Shown: positions 1 to 7,766 of the stretch, in pieces
Position numbering within the stretch: position 1 is the stretch's first letter
Layout: every line of letters begins with the position of its first letter
Origin: Pectobacterium aroidearum
GTDB lineage: Bacteria; Pseudomonadota; Gammaproteobacteria; Enterobacterales; Enterobacteriaceae
Assembly: GCF_015689195.1 (NCBI RefSeq)
Contig: NZ_CP065044.1
Coordinates: 1,612,001 to 1,676,000, forward strand
Direction: 5' to 3'
Length of the DNA stretch: 64,000 nucleotides
Program-made: the position numbers and the translations under genes
Notes under the pieces: generated by a model
What the model saw: the letters and a program-made list of their open reading frames with translations, nothing else
Database searches by the model: none
Told to the model about the DNA's origin: nothing

Positions 1-2
1 AG

Positions 3-281
3 GCACAGGGAGACAATAGTCAGCGAGACGTCAGCCTGCCGATTTTGATTTCGCAAAGTACCAAACGTTACGGGCTGACGGTCGTACGCTTGCAGCCGCA
101 GGGCAATCAGGCGTCGGTGACGCTGGCTCAGAGCGACTTTACCAGTTTGCTGCGCTGGCTTAGCGAACTGGAACAGAAAAACGGCGTGAAAGTGATGTCA
201 CTGGATGTGAATGCCGTTGAGCAAAGCCCGGGAATGGTGGATGTGACCAGACTGATGCTGGAACGGGCGGATGAAGCTTAA
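3..281 (+). CDS. outM: Type II secretion protein OutM (GspM), C-terminal part
   Basis: Reading frame open from the left edge, ending in TAA; only about 92 C-terminal residues are present and the start lies outside the window. GspM is the inner-membrane platform protein that partners GspL in the type II secretion system; the part seen here is the periplasmic ferredoxin-like domain (residues reading TVVRLQPQGN, then LLRWLSELEQKNGV and VTRLMLERADEA). It overlaps outN by 11 bases, the usual coupled arrangement of out/gsp operons. The identity rests on this short domain plus the outN and outO neighbours. Confidence 0.85.
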   Translation, partial: AQGDNSQRDVSLPILISQSTKRYGLTVVRLQPQGNQASVTLAQSDFTSLLRWLSELEQKNGVKVMSLDVNAVEQSPGMVDVTRLMLERADEA

Positions 282-1017
282 ATCCGGTATTGGCGCAGGC
301 GTCGCTATGGTTCTGGCCTATGGGGTGTTCCTGGCGTGCTATGCGCCTGCCCGCTTGCTCACGGCGGTGCCGCTGCCGACCGGAATGGTGGTTGCAGAAG
401 CCGCCGGAACGCTATGGCAGGGGAACCTGCAACGGTTTAGCTGGCGCACGTTAATGTTGGATGATGTGCGGTGGAATATCACCTTCTCGGGTTTTATGCC
501 TGCACTAGAAATTGCCTTCCACAATCCGGAGGGCATTGAAGGCCGTGGGATCATTCGTGGTTGGCAGCAGCCGCAGTTTTATCAATGGCAGCTTTCGGTA
601 CCCGCGGGCTATTTATTCAGCCGCATGCGTTTTATCGTGCCAATCGGGGCAGAAGGAAACGTGCAACTGAACCTGCAAGAAGCGACGGTTGACCGTTCTG
701 GCTGCCAGTCGCTCGATGCCAACATCAGTTGGCCGGGCGCTCGGGTGAACACCCCGCTGGGTGGGCTAATGCTCGCAACACCTCAGGCCGCATTACGCTG
801 CCAGCAAGGGGCGCTTGAGGCAAACCTGCGGCAGACTTCTTCGCATCTGCAATTGTCCGGCAAAGGCAGCGTTACCCCAAAAGGTGAATATCGTTTTACG
901 GGGCAACTTAGCAGCGGAAACGACTTACCCGCTACCATGAAAAAGTTACTGGCGACCACTGGCAAAGCAGACGAACAAGGTGCCAGGACGCTGAATTTTC
1001 AGGGGCGTCTGTTGTAA
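271..1017 (+). CDS. outN: Type II secretion protein OutN (GspN)
   Basis: A 248-residue protein starting with ATG inside the end of outM. GspN is an inner-membrane protein with a single N-terminal membrane anchor (here roughly residues 7-28, GAGVAMVLAYGVFLACYAP) and a periplasmic beta-rich domain; it is present in some Out/Pul systems and is often dispensable. Family-like features are the LWQGNLQRFSW stretch near residue 50 and a Cys pair near residues 145 and 177 that could form a disulfide. The gene sits between outM and outO as in other pectolytic enterobacteria, where Out exports pectinases and cellulases. Confidence 0.88.
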   Translation: MKLKSGIGAGVAMVLAYGVFLACYAPARLLTAVPLPTGMVVAEAAGTLWQGNLQRFSWRTLMLDDVRWNITFSGFMPALEIAFHNPEGIEGRGIIRGWQQPQFYQWQLSVPAGYLFSRMRFIVPIGAEGNVQLNLQEATVDRSGCQSLDANISWPGARVNTPLGGLMLATPQAALRCQQGALEANLRQTSSHLQLSGKGSVTPKGEYRFTGQLSSGNDLPATMKKLLATTGKADEQGARTLNFQGRLL

Positions 1018-1124
1018 CAACGATGGCCGTTTTACTAGGGATGACCGTTGTCATTGCTGTGTAGTGGTTTGCAACAAGGAGCCGCTAACTTATCTCTTTT
1101 CTTTATCAACAATCAGGGACTAAC

Positions 1125-1970
1125 GTGGACGATTTAAGGGAATTCGCACTGGTATTTCCGGCATGGTGGTATGGTGCGCTGGGCGTATTGGGCTTGATTG
1201 TTGGCAGTTTTCTGAACGTCGTGATTTACCGCCTGCCGATTATGTTAGAACGCCGCTGGCGGCAGGACATCGAACTGCAAACGGGTGTGACCGATGTCGA
1301 GCATGTGACGAGTTACAACCTGTGTTGGCCGCCTTCGTCTTGCCCGCACTGTCAGCAGGCGATTGCGGTGAAAGATAACATCCCGTTATTCAGTTGGCTG
1401 TGGCTGCGCGGCCGCTCCCGCTGCTGTCATCAGCCAGTGTCTGTGCAGTATCCGCTGGTGGAAGTAATTACGATGCTGGCTTTTCTGGTCGCAGGGTTAC
1501 TGTGGTTGCCCGGCATGGCGTTATGCGGGGCGCTGATTCTGCTGTCCTTTCTGGTGGTTTTGACCGTCATTGATATAAAAACGTTACTGCTGCCAGATGT
1601 GCTTACGCTTTCGCTCTTGTGGATGGGACTGCTGTTTAATCTGTCGGAGACCTTTGTCCCATTACGCGATGCCGTAGTAGGCGCGATGGCGGGCTATTTG
1701 TCCCTGTGGCTACTTTATTGGGTATTTAAATATGCCACAGGCAAAGAAGCGCTAGGGTATGGTGATTTTAAGTTACTCGCCGCGCTGGGTGCCTGGCTGG
1801 GCTGGCAGGCATTGCCGAATCTGGTCTTGGTGGCGGCGCTGAGCGGGCTGGTCGTTACTCTCATCTGGCGCGGGGTGCGTAAAGAAGATACGGCTAAACC
1901 GTTGGCCTTTGGCCCCTGGCTGGCGATTGGCGGCGTGTTCGGTGTGATAATAAACGGACTCTATCTGTAA
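1125..1970 (+). CDS. outO: Prepilin peptidase OutO (GspO)
   Basis: A 281-residue polytopic membrane aspartyl protease that cleaves and N-methylates the pseudopilins of the Out type II secretion system. GTG start behind CAGGGA. The catalytic aspartates are visible in VIDIKTLLLPD (about residue 150) and in the GYGDFKLL motif (about residue 210). A cytoplasmic zinc-binding loop follows the first membrane segment: Cys73-x2-Cys76 is normal, but the second pair reads Ser98-Arg-Cys100-Cys101, so the usual first Cys of that pair is Ser and a Cys lies two residues on. Last gene of the out operon; it is followed by a terminator. Confidence 0.93.
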   Translation: MDDLREFALVFPAWWYGALGVLGLIVGSFLNVVIYRLPIMLERRWRQDIELQTGVTDVEHVTSYNLCWPPSSCPHCQQAIAVKDNIPLFSWLWLRGRSRCCHQPVSVQYPLVEVITMLAFLVAGLLWLPGMALCGALILLSFLVVLTVIDIKTLLLPDVLTLSLLWMGLLFNLSETFVPLRDAVVGAMAGYLSLWLLYWVFKYATGKEALGYGDFKLLAALGAWLGWQALPNLVLVAALSGLVVTLIWRGVRKEDTAKPLAFGPWLAIGGVFGVIINGLYL

Positions 1971-2029
1971 AAAATAACAAAGCGAATGCCGAATTATTAA
2001 TTGAATGGCTATTGGCAGGCATAAAAATA

Positions 2030-2062
2030 GGCTGAGGGTATAAATACCATCAGCCTTTTTTA
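2030..2062 (+). terminator. Rho-independent terminator of the out operon
   Basis: Stem GGCTGAGGGTA / TACCATCAGCC with a short AT loop, followed by a run of T. It lies 60 bases after the outO stop codon. Confidence 0.8.
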
Positions 2063-2112
2063 TCTCTGTGTGTGCCCTTCAATGTATAAATCGTTGTCGG
2101 GCAAATGACAGG

Positions 2113-2187
2113 TTATTCTACCATCAGCATAAAGGTACTCACCCAAACGACTAAACAGAATGAGATACCCATAAAAAAATACTTCAC
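2113..2187 (-). CDS. ypdK: YpdK-like 24-residue membrane peptide
   Basis: GTG start with GGAG nine bases upstream. The product has 24 residues, opening MKYFFMGISF and ending STFMLMVE. From memory it closely matches E. coli YpdK (23 residues, also opening MKYFFMGISF), a single-pass inner-membrane small protein of unknown role. Almost the whole length is one hydrophobic segment. It lies alone between the out operon terminator and a terminator at 2433-2477, so it should have its own promoter; no close partner gene is visible. A longer frame on the other strand across this place shows no coding character and is taken as its shadow. Confidence 0.7.
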   Translation of the reverse strand: MKYFFMGISFCLVVWVSTFMLMVE

Positions 2188-2432
2188 CGATTTATTCTCC
2201 AGCAGAAACCACGCCAGCAACGATCCCGATTGTGCGTTTTATTATGGAAGGAAATTATTACGCTGCCGGCGATGTCACCGAAGGGTAATCTTTCCCGTTG
2301 TCATCACCAGAATCACACCAGTTATGACGGGATCGGCGCTAAATCTACGCCGAGTGAGGGGGGGAATTCAAGAGGTCCAGAAACTATATTTTCAAAATAG
2401 CATTAAAAAGCGTTGGGTCGCTTCACAGGCGG
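2188..2432 (-). other. Leader and promoter region of the YpdK-like gene
   Basis: No gene is seen in this stretch. On the minus strand a TTGAAT, 18 bases, TAGATT pair around 2345-2375 could be a sigma-70 promoter for the small gene, leaving an untranslated leader of roughly 150 bases. A TCGGCG/CGCCGA hairpin lies at 2333-2353. Promoter call is weak. Confidence 0.3.
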
Positions 2433-2477
2433 AAAAAAACGGGGGAATAAGAGTGAAAATGGCCCTCAATTCCCCCG
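2433..2477 (-). terminator. Rho-independent terminator after the flavin monooxygenase gene
   Basis: Read on the minus strand, the stem CGGGGGAAT / ATTCCCCCG (2469-2477 and 2440-2448) has a 20-base loop and is followed directly by seven T. It ends transcription from the luciferase-like gene before the YpdK-like gene. Confidence 0.75.
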
Positions 2478-2543
2478 ATTCTTGATACGGCTATCTTTGG
2501 TTTGACGCCTGTTGGACAGGCTTGAATGCCTTAGGCTACAGGC

Positions 2544-3569
2544 TTACTCTCTCCACCCCATCGCGGGTGCGACATGCTTCAGAATTGATTCGATAACATG
2601 CGCATTGTAATCGACGCCCAGTTGATTCGGCACCGTTAGCAATAGCGTATCCGCTTCGGCAATAGCTTCATCCTGTTTTAATTGCTGGATAAGGGCTTCC
2701 GGCTCGGCGGCATAGCTGCGCCCGAAAATCGCGCGCGTTTTTTCATCCAGGAAACCTACCTTGTCGCTATCGTTACTGCTCCCGCCAAAATAGGCGCGAT
2801 CGCGATGATCTACCAGTGCAAAAATACTGCGGCTGACGGACACACGTGGCGTACGCGTATGCCCAGCTTCAGCCCAGGCAGCCCGATAGGCACGAATTTG
2901 CTGTGCCTGCTGGATATGAAAAGGTTCACCGGTTTCATCATCTTTTAGCGTGGAGCTTTGCAGATTCATGCCCAGTTTCGCTGCCCATACCGCCGTGGCA
3001 TTCGAGCCAGCTCCCCACCAGATACGCTCACGTAACCCCTCAGAATAGGGCTCCAGACGCAACAGGCCTGGTGGATTCGGGAACATTGGCTGTGGGTTCG
3101 GTTTTGCAAACCCTTCGCCACGCAACACATCCAACAGCACTTCGGTATGATGTCGTGCCATCTCTGCGTCAGATTCCCCTTCCGTAGGCTGATAGCCAAA
3201 ATAGCGCCAGCCATCGATTACCTGTTCAGGCGAGCCGCGACTGATGCCGAGCTGCAAACGTCCGCCAGAGATCAGATCGGCGGCGCTGGCGTTTTCAGCC
3301 ATGTACAGCGGGTTTTCGTAACGCATGTCGATGACGCCGGTGCCAATTTCAATGTTTTTGGTTTTTGCCCCAATGGCGGCCAGCAGTGGGAAAGGCGAAC
3401 CCAGCTGGCGGGCAAAGTGGTGCACTCTGAAATAGGCACCGTCAGCGCCCAGTTCTTCAGCGGCGACGGCAAGATCGATAGATTGCAGCAAGGCGTCAGC
3501 CGCGGAACGCGTGCCAGACTGCTGCGATGGTGCCCAGTGGCCGAATGATAAAAAGCCGATCTTCTTCAT
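2544..3569 (-). CDS. LLM-class (bacterial luciferase-like) flavin-dependent oxidoreductase
   Basis: A 341-residue single-domain protein of the luciferase-like monooxygenase superfamily (TIM barrel binding reduced FMN or F420). Family features are LAVAAEELGADGAYFRVHHF near residue 35, IEIGTGVIDMRYENPL near residue 75, and GRLQLGISRGSP near residue 110. The ATG at 3569 is chosen over an in-frame GTG 36 bases upstream because AAGGAT sits ahead of it and the protein then opens MKKIGFLSFG as relatives do. Substrate cannot be told. Monocistronic: a repeat element lies upstream and a terminator downstream. Confidence 0.85.
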   Translation of the reverse strand: MKKIGFLSFGHWAPSQQSGTRSAADALLQSIDLAVAAEELGADGAYFRVHHFARQLGSPFPLLAAIGAKTKNIEIGTGVIDMRYENPLYMAENASAADLISGGRLQLGISRGSPEQVIDGWRYFGYQPTEGESDAEMARHHTEVLLDVLRGEGFAKPNPQPMFPNPPGLLRLEPYSEGLRERIWWGAGSNATAVWAAKLGMNLQSSTLKDDETGEPFHIQQAQQIRAYRAAWAEAGHTRTPRVSVSRSIFALVDHRDRAYFGGSSNDSDKVGFLDEKTRAIFGRSYAAEPEALIQQLKQDEAIAEADTLLLTVPNQLGVDYNAHVIESILKHVAPAMGWRE

Positions 3570-3615
3570 AGGGTATTTATCCTTATATTCAGGCTCGCTC
3601 TGCACAGCAAGGTTC

Positions 3616-3757
3616 TATACCCGTCATACTTCAAGTTGCATGTGCGTTAGCTACGTTCAAACACTCGGCCCGTCGTGGGCCTCGCCCTGCGGGCCAACGC
3701 TTTGCGTTGTTCAAAACGCTAACGTTTTGTCCTGAAACTCGAATTATTTAGGGTATA
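3616..3757. repeat. Dispersed repeat, full copy 1 (TATACCC ends)
   Basis: About 142 bases bounded by TATACCC and GGGTATA. One end reads TACCCGTCATACTTCAAG, the other CGAATTATTTAGGGTATA. The same two ends, in inverse order, bound a second full copy at 19885-20011, and one end recurs at 11301-11337. No coding capacity; the interior holds hairpin-forming GC-rich sequence (GGCCCGTCGTGGGCC). It looks like a small palindromic or MITE-type intergenic element of soft-rot enterobacteria. Confidence 0.75.
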
Positions 3758-4003
3758 CACATTCAATGATGGGATCACTCTACGCGATTAATAGTGAGAA
3801 TAAATATCATTTTTTTAACGTAATAATTCAGTTTATCTGACCAAACGTTAGCAGAATAAATAATCTCTTTAGCCAAGGATTTCTGGCTGTGTTCGCGTAA
3901 ATAGCGCGCCTGTTATTTAGAAAATAATGCTCCCGGCTTATCTACCTCAAAATTGGTATCTAAATATTATTATGAGCGAGATCAGTATTTTCTTTTTCGC
4001 TGT

Positions 4004-4027
4004 CGCTGTATCATTTGATATATAGCG
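4004..4027. promoter_or_regulatory. ModE-like operator
   Basis: CGCTGTATC, six bases, TATATAGCG. Compared with the known ModE pattern CGNTATATA-N6-TATATANCG the right half matches at every position and the left half at seven of nine. It lies 17-41 bases before the start codon of the binding-protein gene, where bound repressor would block the promoter. The rest of the 3758-4003 intergenic stretch is AT-rich and shows no gene. Confidence 0.65.
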
Positions 4028-4044
4028 AAAATCAGGATACCAAC

Positions 4045-5109
4045 ATGATAAAGAAATTTGGCTACACGCTGTGGTTTGTCGGGCTGTTTTTGGTGTTTTC
4101 CAACGCTGGGGCGGCGCGTCAGGTGACCGATCAACTCGGACGCAATGTGACGATTCCCGACCATGTTAATCGCGTGGTGGTGTTGCAGCATCAAACCTTA
4201 AACCTGCTGGTGCAATTGGATGCGCAAGAGAGCGTGGTCGGTGTGCTTTCTAGTTGGAAGAAACAGCTAGGTGAACATTATTTGCGGCTGGCTCCGCGTC
4301 TGGCGGATTTGCCGATGCCGGGCGATCTCACTCAGGTTAATATTGAAAGCCTGCTGAAGCTGTCGCCTCAGGTAGTTTTTGTCGCTAACTATGCGCCACC
4401 GGAAATGATTGCGCAGATTGAACGGACGGGCATTCCGGTCGTGGCGATCTCGCTGCGTCAGGATCAGCCGGGAGAAGCTGACAAAATCAATCCCACGATG
4501 AGCGATGAAAACACAGCGTATAACGAAGGGCTCAAAGCAGGGATTCGGCTGATTGGTGACGTAGTTGAGCGCCAGAAACAGGCGGAGGCGCTGATCGACT
4601 ATACGTTTACGCAGCGGCAAAACGTGGGTGCGCGTTTGGCGTCCATTCCAGAAGAGAAGCGTATCCGTGTGTATATGGCTAACCCCGATTTGACAACCTA
4701 CGGTTCAGGGAAATATACCGGCTTGATGATGTCGCATGCAGGGGCGGTGAATGTCGCGGCGGCATCGATCAAAGGCTTCAAACAGGTGTCGATCGAAAAC
4801 GTACTGGCCTGGAACCCGCAGGTGATTTTTGTGCAGGATCGCTACCCGGATGTTGTGAAGCAGATCGTTAACGATCCGGCCTGGCAGGCGATTGATGCGG
4901 TGAAACAGCATCGTGTGTATCTGATGCCGGAATACGCCAAAGCCTGGGGCTACCCGATGCCGGAAGCGTTGGCGATTGGCGAACTGTGGATGGCGAAAAA
5001 GCTGTACCCTGAGCGTTTTGCCGATGTCGATATGCAAAAAGCCGCCGATGAGTATTATCAACGCTTCTATCGTATGGGCTACCGTGCGGAAGCCGTCGCG
5101 GCGCAATGA
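4045..5109 (+). CDS. Periplasmic metal/oxyanion-binding protein of a FecCD-type ABC importer (MolA-like)
   Basis: 354 residues with a signal peptide (MIKKFGYTLWFVGLFLVF, cleavage after about residue 25) and the two-lobe helical-backbone fold of class III binding proteins: VTDQLGRNVTIPDHVNRVVV at the start, LLKLSPQVVFVANYAP near residue 115, and VLAWNPQVIFVQDRYPD near residue 260. ATG 4045 is used because it opens the signal peptide and AGGA precedes it. Such proteins carry iron chelates, cobalamin, haem or, in the Haemophilus MolBCA system, molybdate. The ModE-like operator before the gene and the ModA-like gene at the operon end favour molybdate or tungstate here. Confidence 0.8.
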   Translation: MIKKFGYTLWFVGLFLVFSNAGAARQVTDQLGRNVTIPDHVNRVVVLQHQTLNLLVQLDAQESVVGVLSSWKKQLGEHYLRLAPRLADLPMPGDLTQVNIESLLKLSPQVVFVANYAPPEMIAQIERTGIPVVAISLRQDQPGEADKINPTMSDENTAYNEGLKAGIRLIGDVVERQKQAEALIDYTFTQRQNVGARLASIPEEKRIRVYMANPDLTTYGSGKYTGLMMSHAGAVNVAAASIKGFKQVSIENVLAWNPQVIFVQDRYPDVVKQIVNDPAWQAIDAVKQHRVYLMPEYAKAWGYPMPEALAIGELWMAKKLYPERFADVDMQKAADEYYQRFYRMGYRAEAVAAQ

Positions 5110-6143
5110 GTTATCGCACCTATCGGATCACGCTGCTGACGGTGGTCGTGTTCACGCTGTTGATTGCCGTGTGCTCGCTGGGGATAGGGCGTTTTAGCTT
5201 ATCCCCGTGGCGCATCGTCCAGATCCTTATCGAACCGCTGTCTGGCAACGATCTGCTGTTCGGAAAAAAACTGCAGCTTGGGGATATCGAACAGCAAGTG
5301 GTGTGGAGCGTACGTCTACCTCGCGTGTTATTAGCCTGGTGTGCGGGCGCGGCGCTAGCGCTGAGCGGGGCCACGCTGCAAGGTGTTTTCCGTAATCCGC
5401 TGGTCGATCCGCATATTATCGGCGTGTCTGCTGGCGCGGCCTTCGGCGGCACGTTAGCGATTCTATTAAGCTGGACGCCGCTGTTTTTGCTGCTGTCTGC
5501 ATTTACGTTCGGCATGCTGGCGCTCTTGCTGATTTTCATGATGGCCGCCGCATTCGGTAAGCAGAACGTGCTGATCCTGATTCTGGCTGGTGTCATCCTC
5601 AGCGGCTTTTTCGGCGCGCTGGTCAGCCTGATGCAATATCTGGCGGATACCGAAGAGAAGCTGCCAAGTATCGTTTTCTGGCTGCTGGGCAGTTTTGCCA
5701 CGGCACACTGGAATTCGCTGGTCGCAACGGCGGTGCCGCTAGGTCTTGCGGGCGGGCTACTGCTGCGACTGCGTTGGCACATTAACGTGTTGTCGATGGG
5801 TGAGCAGGATGCGCGTGCGTTGGGTATCGCTGTGCAGCCCTTGCGTTGGCTGATTTTGAGTCTATGTGCCGCGATAGTCGCTGCGCAGGTGGCGGTCAGC
5901 GGTAGTATTGGCTGGATTGGGCTGGTTATTCCTCATGTGGCGCGTATGTTGGTGGGGGCCGATCACCGTCGTCTGCTGCCGGTGTCGCTGTGGCTGGGCG
6001 GAGGTTTTATGGTGCTGGTGGACGATCTGGCACGCACGCTCAGTGAAGCCGAGATTCCGCTGGGTATTCTGACAGCGTTGCTTGGCGCGCCACTTTTTGC
6101 CGTGCTGTTATATAAAACGCAGCGGCAGGAGAGGGGACGCTAG
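5106..6143 (+). CDS. FecCD-family ABC importer permease (MolB-like)
   Basis: 345 residues with about ten membrane segments, the length and layout of BtuC/FecCD permeases that work as homodimers. Signatures include VRLPRVLLAWCAGAALALSG near residue 70, GVFRNPLVDPHIIGVSAGAA near residue 95 and GSIGWIGLVIPHVARMLVG near residue 265. The start codon overlaps the stop of the binding-protein gene (ATGA), so the two are translationally coupled. It moves the substrate released by the upstream binding protein across the inner membrane, powered by the ATPase encoded next. Confidence 0.88.
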   Translation: MSYRTYRITLLTVVVFTLLIAVCSLGIGRFSLSPWRIVQILIEPLSGNDLLFGKKLQLGDIEQQVVWSVRLPRVLLAWCAGAALALSGATLQGVFRNPLVDPHIIGVSAGAAFGGTLAILLSWTPLFLLLSAFTFGMLALLLIFMMAAAFGKQNVLILILAGVILSGFFGALVSLMQYLADTEEKLPSIVFWLLGSFATAHWNSLVATAVPLGLAGGLLLRLRWHINVLSMGEQDARALGIAVQPLRWLILSLCAAIVAAQVAVSGSIGWIGLVIPHVARMLVGADHRRLLPVSLWLGGGFMVLVDDLARTLSEAEIPLGILTALLGAPLFAVLLYKTQRQERGR

Positions 6144-6144
6144 C

Positions 6145-6915
6145 ATGCCGACGATCAGGTTATCGACAGAAAGTCTGGTGTATGGTTACCGGCAGGGGCA
6201 AGGTTTTTTTGCACCGCTGAATTTGTGTTGTCGGGAAGGGGAAATCACGGCGATTCTGGGCGCGAACGGCAGAGGAAAAACGACGCTGTTGAATACGCTG
6301 ATGGGACATTTATCACCGCTTTCCGGGACGATCCAGCGGGATGGACACATTGGCTTTGTGCCGCAGATATTTACACCACCGTTTTCCTACAGTGTTCTGG
6401 ATATGGTGCTGATGGGGCGTGCGGCGCATGTGCGGCTGTTTGCCATGCCTTCCGCGCATGACATCACCGTTGCTCGGAATGCGCTGGCCATGCTGGGGAT
6501 CGCGTCCCTTGCTGAATGTGAGTTTAGCGCGTTGTCCGGCGGACAGCGGCAGCTCGTGCTTATCGCGCGTGCATTAGCTTCGGAGTGTCAAATGCTTATT
6601 CTGGACGAACCGACGGCGGCGCTTGATGTGCAAAATCAGGCGCAGGTGTTGCGGTTATTGAAGTATATGGCTAAAACGCAGCACCTGAGCATCCTGCTGA
6701 CTACACACGATCCCTCGCACGCGCTGGCCATTGCGGAGCAGGCGCTGCTGCTGATGGATCATCAGCATTACCTTTATGGCCGCTGTGATGAGGTTGTGAC
6801 GGAGGAAACGCTATCGCGCCTGTACGGCATTCCGATGCGGCAGGTCTGCGTGGAGATGTCGCCGCAGCCTTATCGTGCGCTGATTCCGATATTGACGATG
6901 ACGGAGCCATTATGA
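6145..6915 (+). CDS. ABC importer ATP-binding protein (MolC-like)
   Basis: 256 residues. Walker A GANGRGKT near residue 41, ABC signature LSGGQRQL near residue 132, Walker B MLILDEPTAALD near residue 152 and the switch His in LLTTHDPSHAL near residue 190. The ATG at 6145 follows the permease stop by one base and is preceded by GGAGAGGGGAC. It energises the FecCD-type permease. Its stop overlaps the start of the next gene (ATGA), so all four genes from 4045 form one tightly coupled operon. Confidence 0.88.
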   Translation: MPTIRLSTESLVYGYRQGQGFFAPLNLCCREGEITAILGANGRGKTTLLNTLMGHLSPLSGTIQRDGHIGFVPQIFTPPFSYSVLDMVLMGRAAHVRLFAMPSAHDITVARNALAMLGIASLAECEFSALSGGQRQLVLIARALASECQMLILDEPTAALDVQNQAQVLRLLKYMAKTQHLSILLTTHDPSHALAIAEQALLLMDHQHYLYGRCDEVVTEETLSRLYGIPMRQVCVEMSPQPYRALIPILTMTEPL

Positions 6916-7646
6916 CCGATCCCCTTCGCTTATATGCGGCTGGCAGCCTGCGCCTTGCCTTGACGCCTTTGTTGGCGACGTTCGGCGAACGCTATGCGGT
7001 GGATGTCGCGCCGACTTTTGGCCCGGCGGGACTGCTGAGTGAAAAAATAATACATGGCGACGCGGTAGATATTTTCGCATCGGCAAACTGCGCGCATCCT
7101 TTACGCTTGAAAGCGCTGGGGCTGGCGGAGGAAACCACCGTGTTTACGCGCAACCATCTTTGTATTGTGATGCGTAACGTGCCGGAACTCACCGCGCAAT
7201 CCTGGCTGATGGCGCTCCTTGACCCACGTTTTGTGCTGTCAACTTCCACGCCCGGTAGCGATCCCGGCGGGGATTATGCGTTCCAGCTCTTTGATCGCAT
7301 CGAACGTTTGCATCGGGGCTGGGGGAATCAACTGCGCGACAAGGCGAAACCACTGGTGGGCGGGGGGCTCGAACAGGCGATTCCGGCGGGCATGACGGCC
7401 GCAAGTTATCTGATTCGGAGCGGGCAGAGCGATATGCACATTAGCTATGCCAGCTATCTGCCGTTACTGCTTAATCAACCTGATCTACATGTGGTTCATT
7501 TGCCCGATCCGTATCGTATCGATGCCGAATACATGTTGGCTATCATGAAACCGGCCCGGCGTGAGGCGCGGCTGCTGGCGAACTACCTTTTATCGCCTGA
7601 AGGGCAGAGTTTTCTGGTGAACAAAGGATTCGCCTCACTGTTTTAG
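6912..7646 (+). CDS. ModA-like molybdate/tungstate-binding protein without signal peptide
   Basis: 244 residues homologous to extracellular solute-binding proteins of the ModA/WtpA type: LYAAGSLRLAL near residue 7 (usual oxyanion-binding Ser), ADIFASAN-like VDIFASANCAHP near residue 52, STSTPGSDPGGDYAFQL near residue 114 and ANYLLSPEGQSFLVNKGF at the end. The binding domain begins about six residues after the ATG, so there is no export signal, and the start is fixed by ATGA overlap with the ATPase gene. It may act in the cytoplasm, for example as an oxyanion store, donor or sensor. The substrate is inferred from family and operator. Confidence 0.75.
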   Translation: MTDPLRLYAAGSLRLALTPLLATFGERYAVDVAPTFGPAGLLSEKIIHGDAVDIFASANCAHPLRLKALGLAEETTVFTRNHLCIVMRNVPELTAQSWLMALLDPRFVLSTSTPGSDPGGDYAFQLFDRIERLHRGWGNQLRDKAKPLVGGGLEQAIPAGMTAASYLIRSGQSDMHISYASYLPLLLNQPDLHVVHLPDPYRIDAEYMLAIMKPARREARLLANYLLSPEGQSFLVNKGFASLF

Positions 7647-7766
7647 CCGTGGAGCGAGAGGTAAATCGGTCAACGATGACGAACTCTGCTATGATTGCGG
7701 CATATTTGCGTCGCTCTTTGGCTCGGCGTCACCTTTCGTTATCTCGTCCTTGGTAGAGTAATCACT

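Noticed and set aside
2105-2485. Plus-strand frame of 126 codons
   Set aside because: No ribosome site, odd composition, and it runs across the YpdK-like gene and the minus-strand terminator at 2433-2477.
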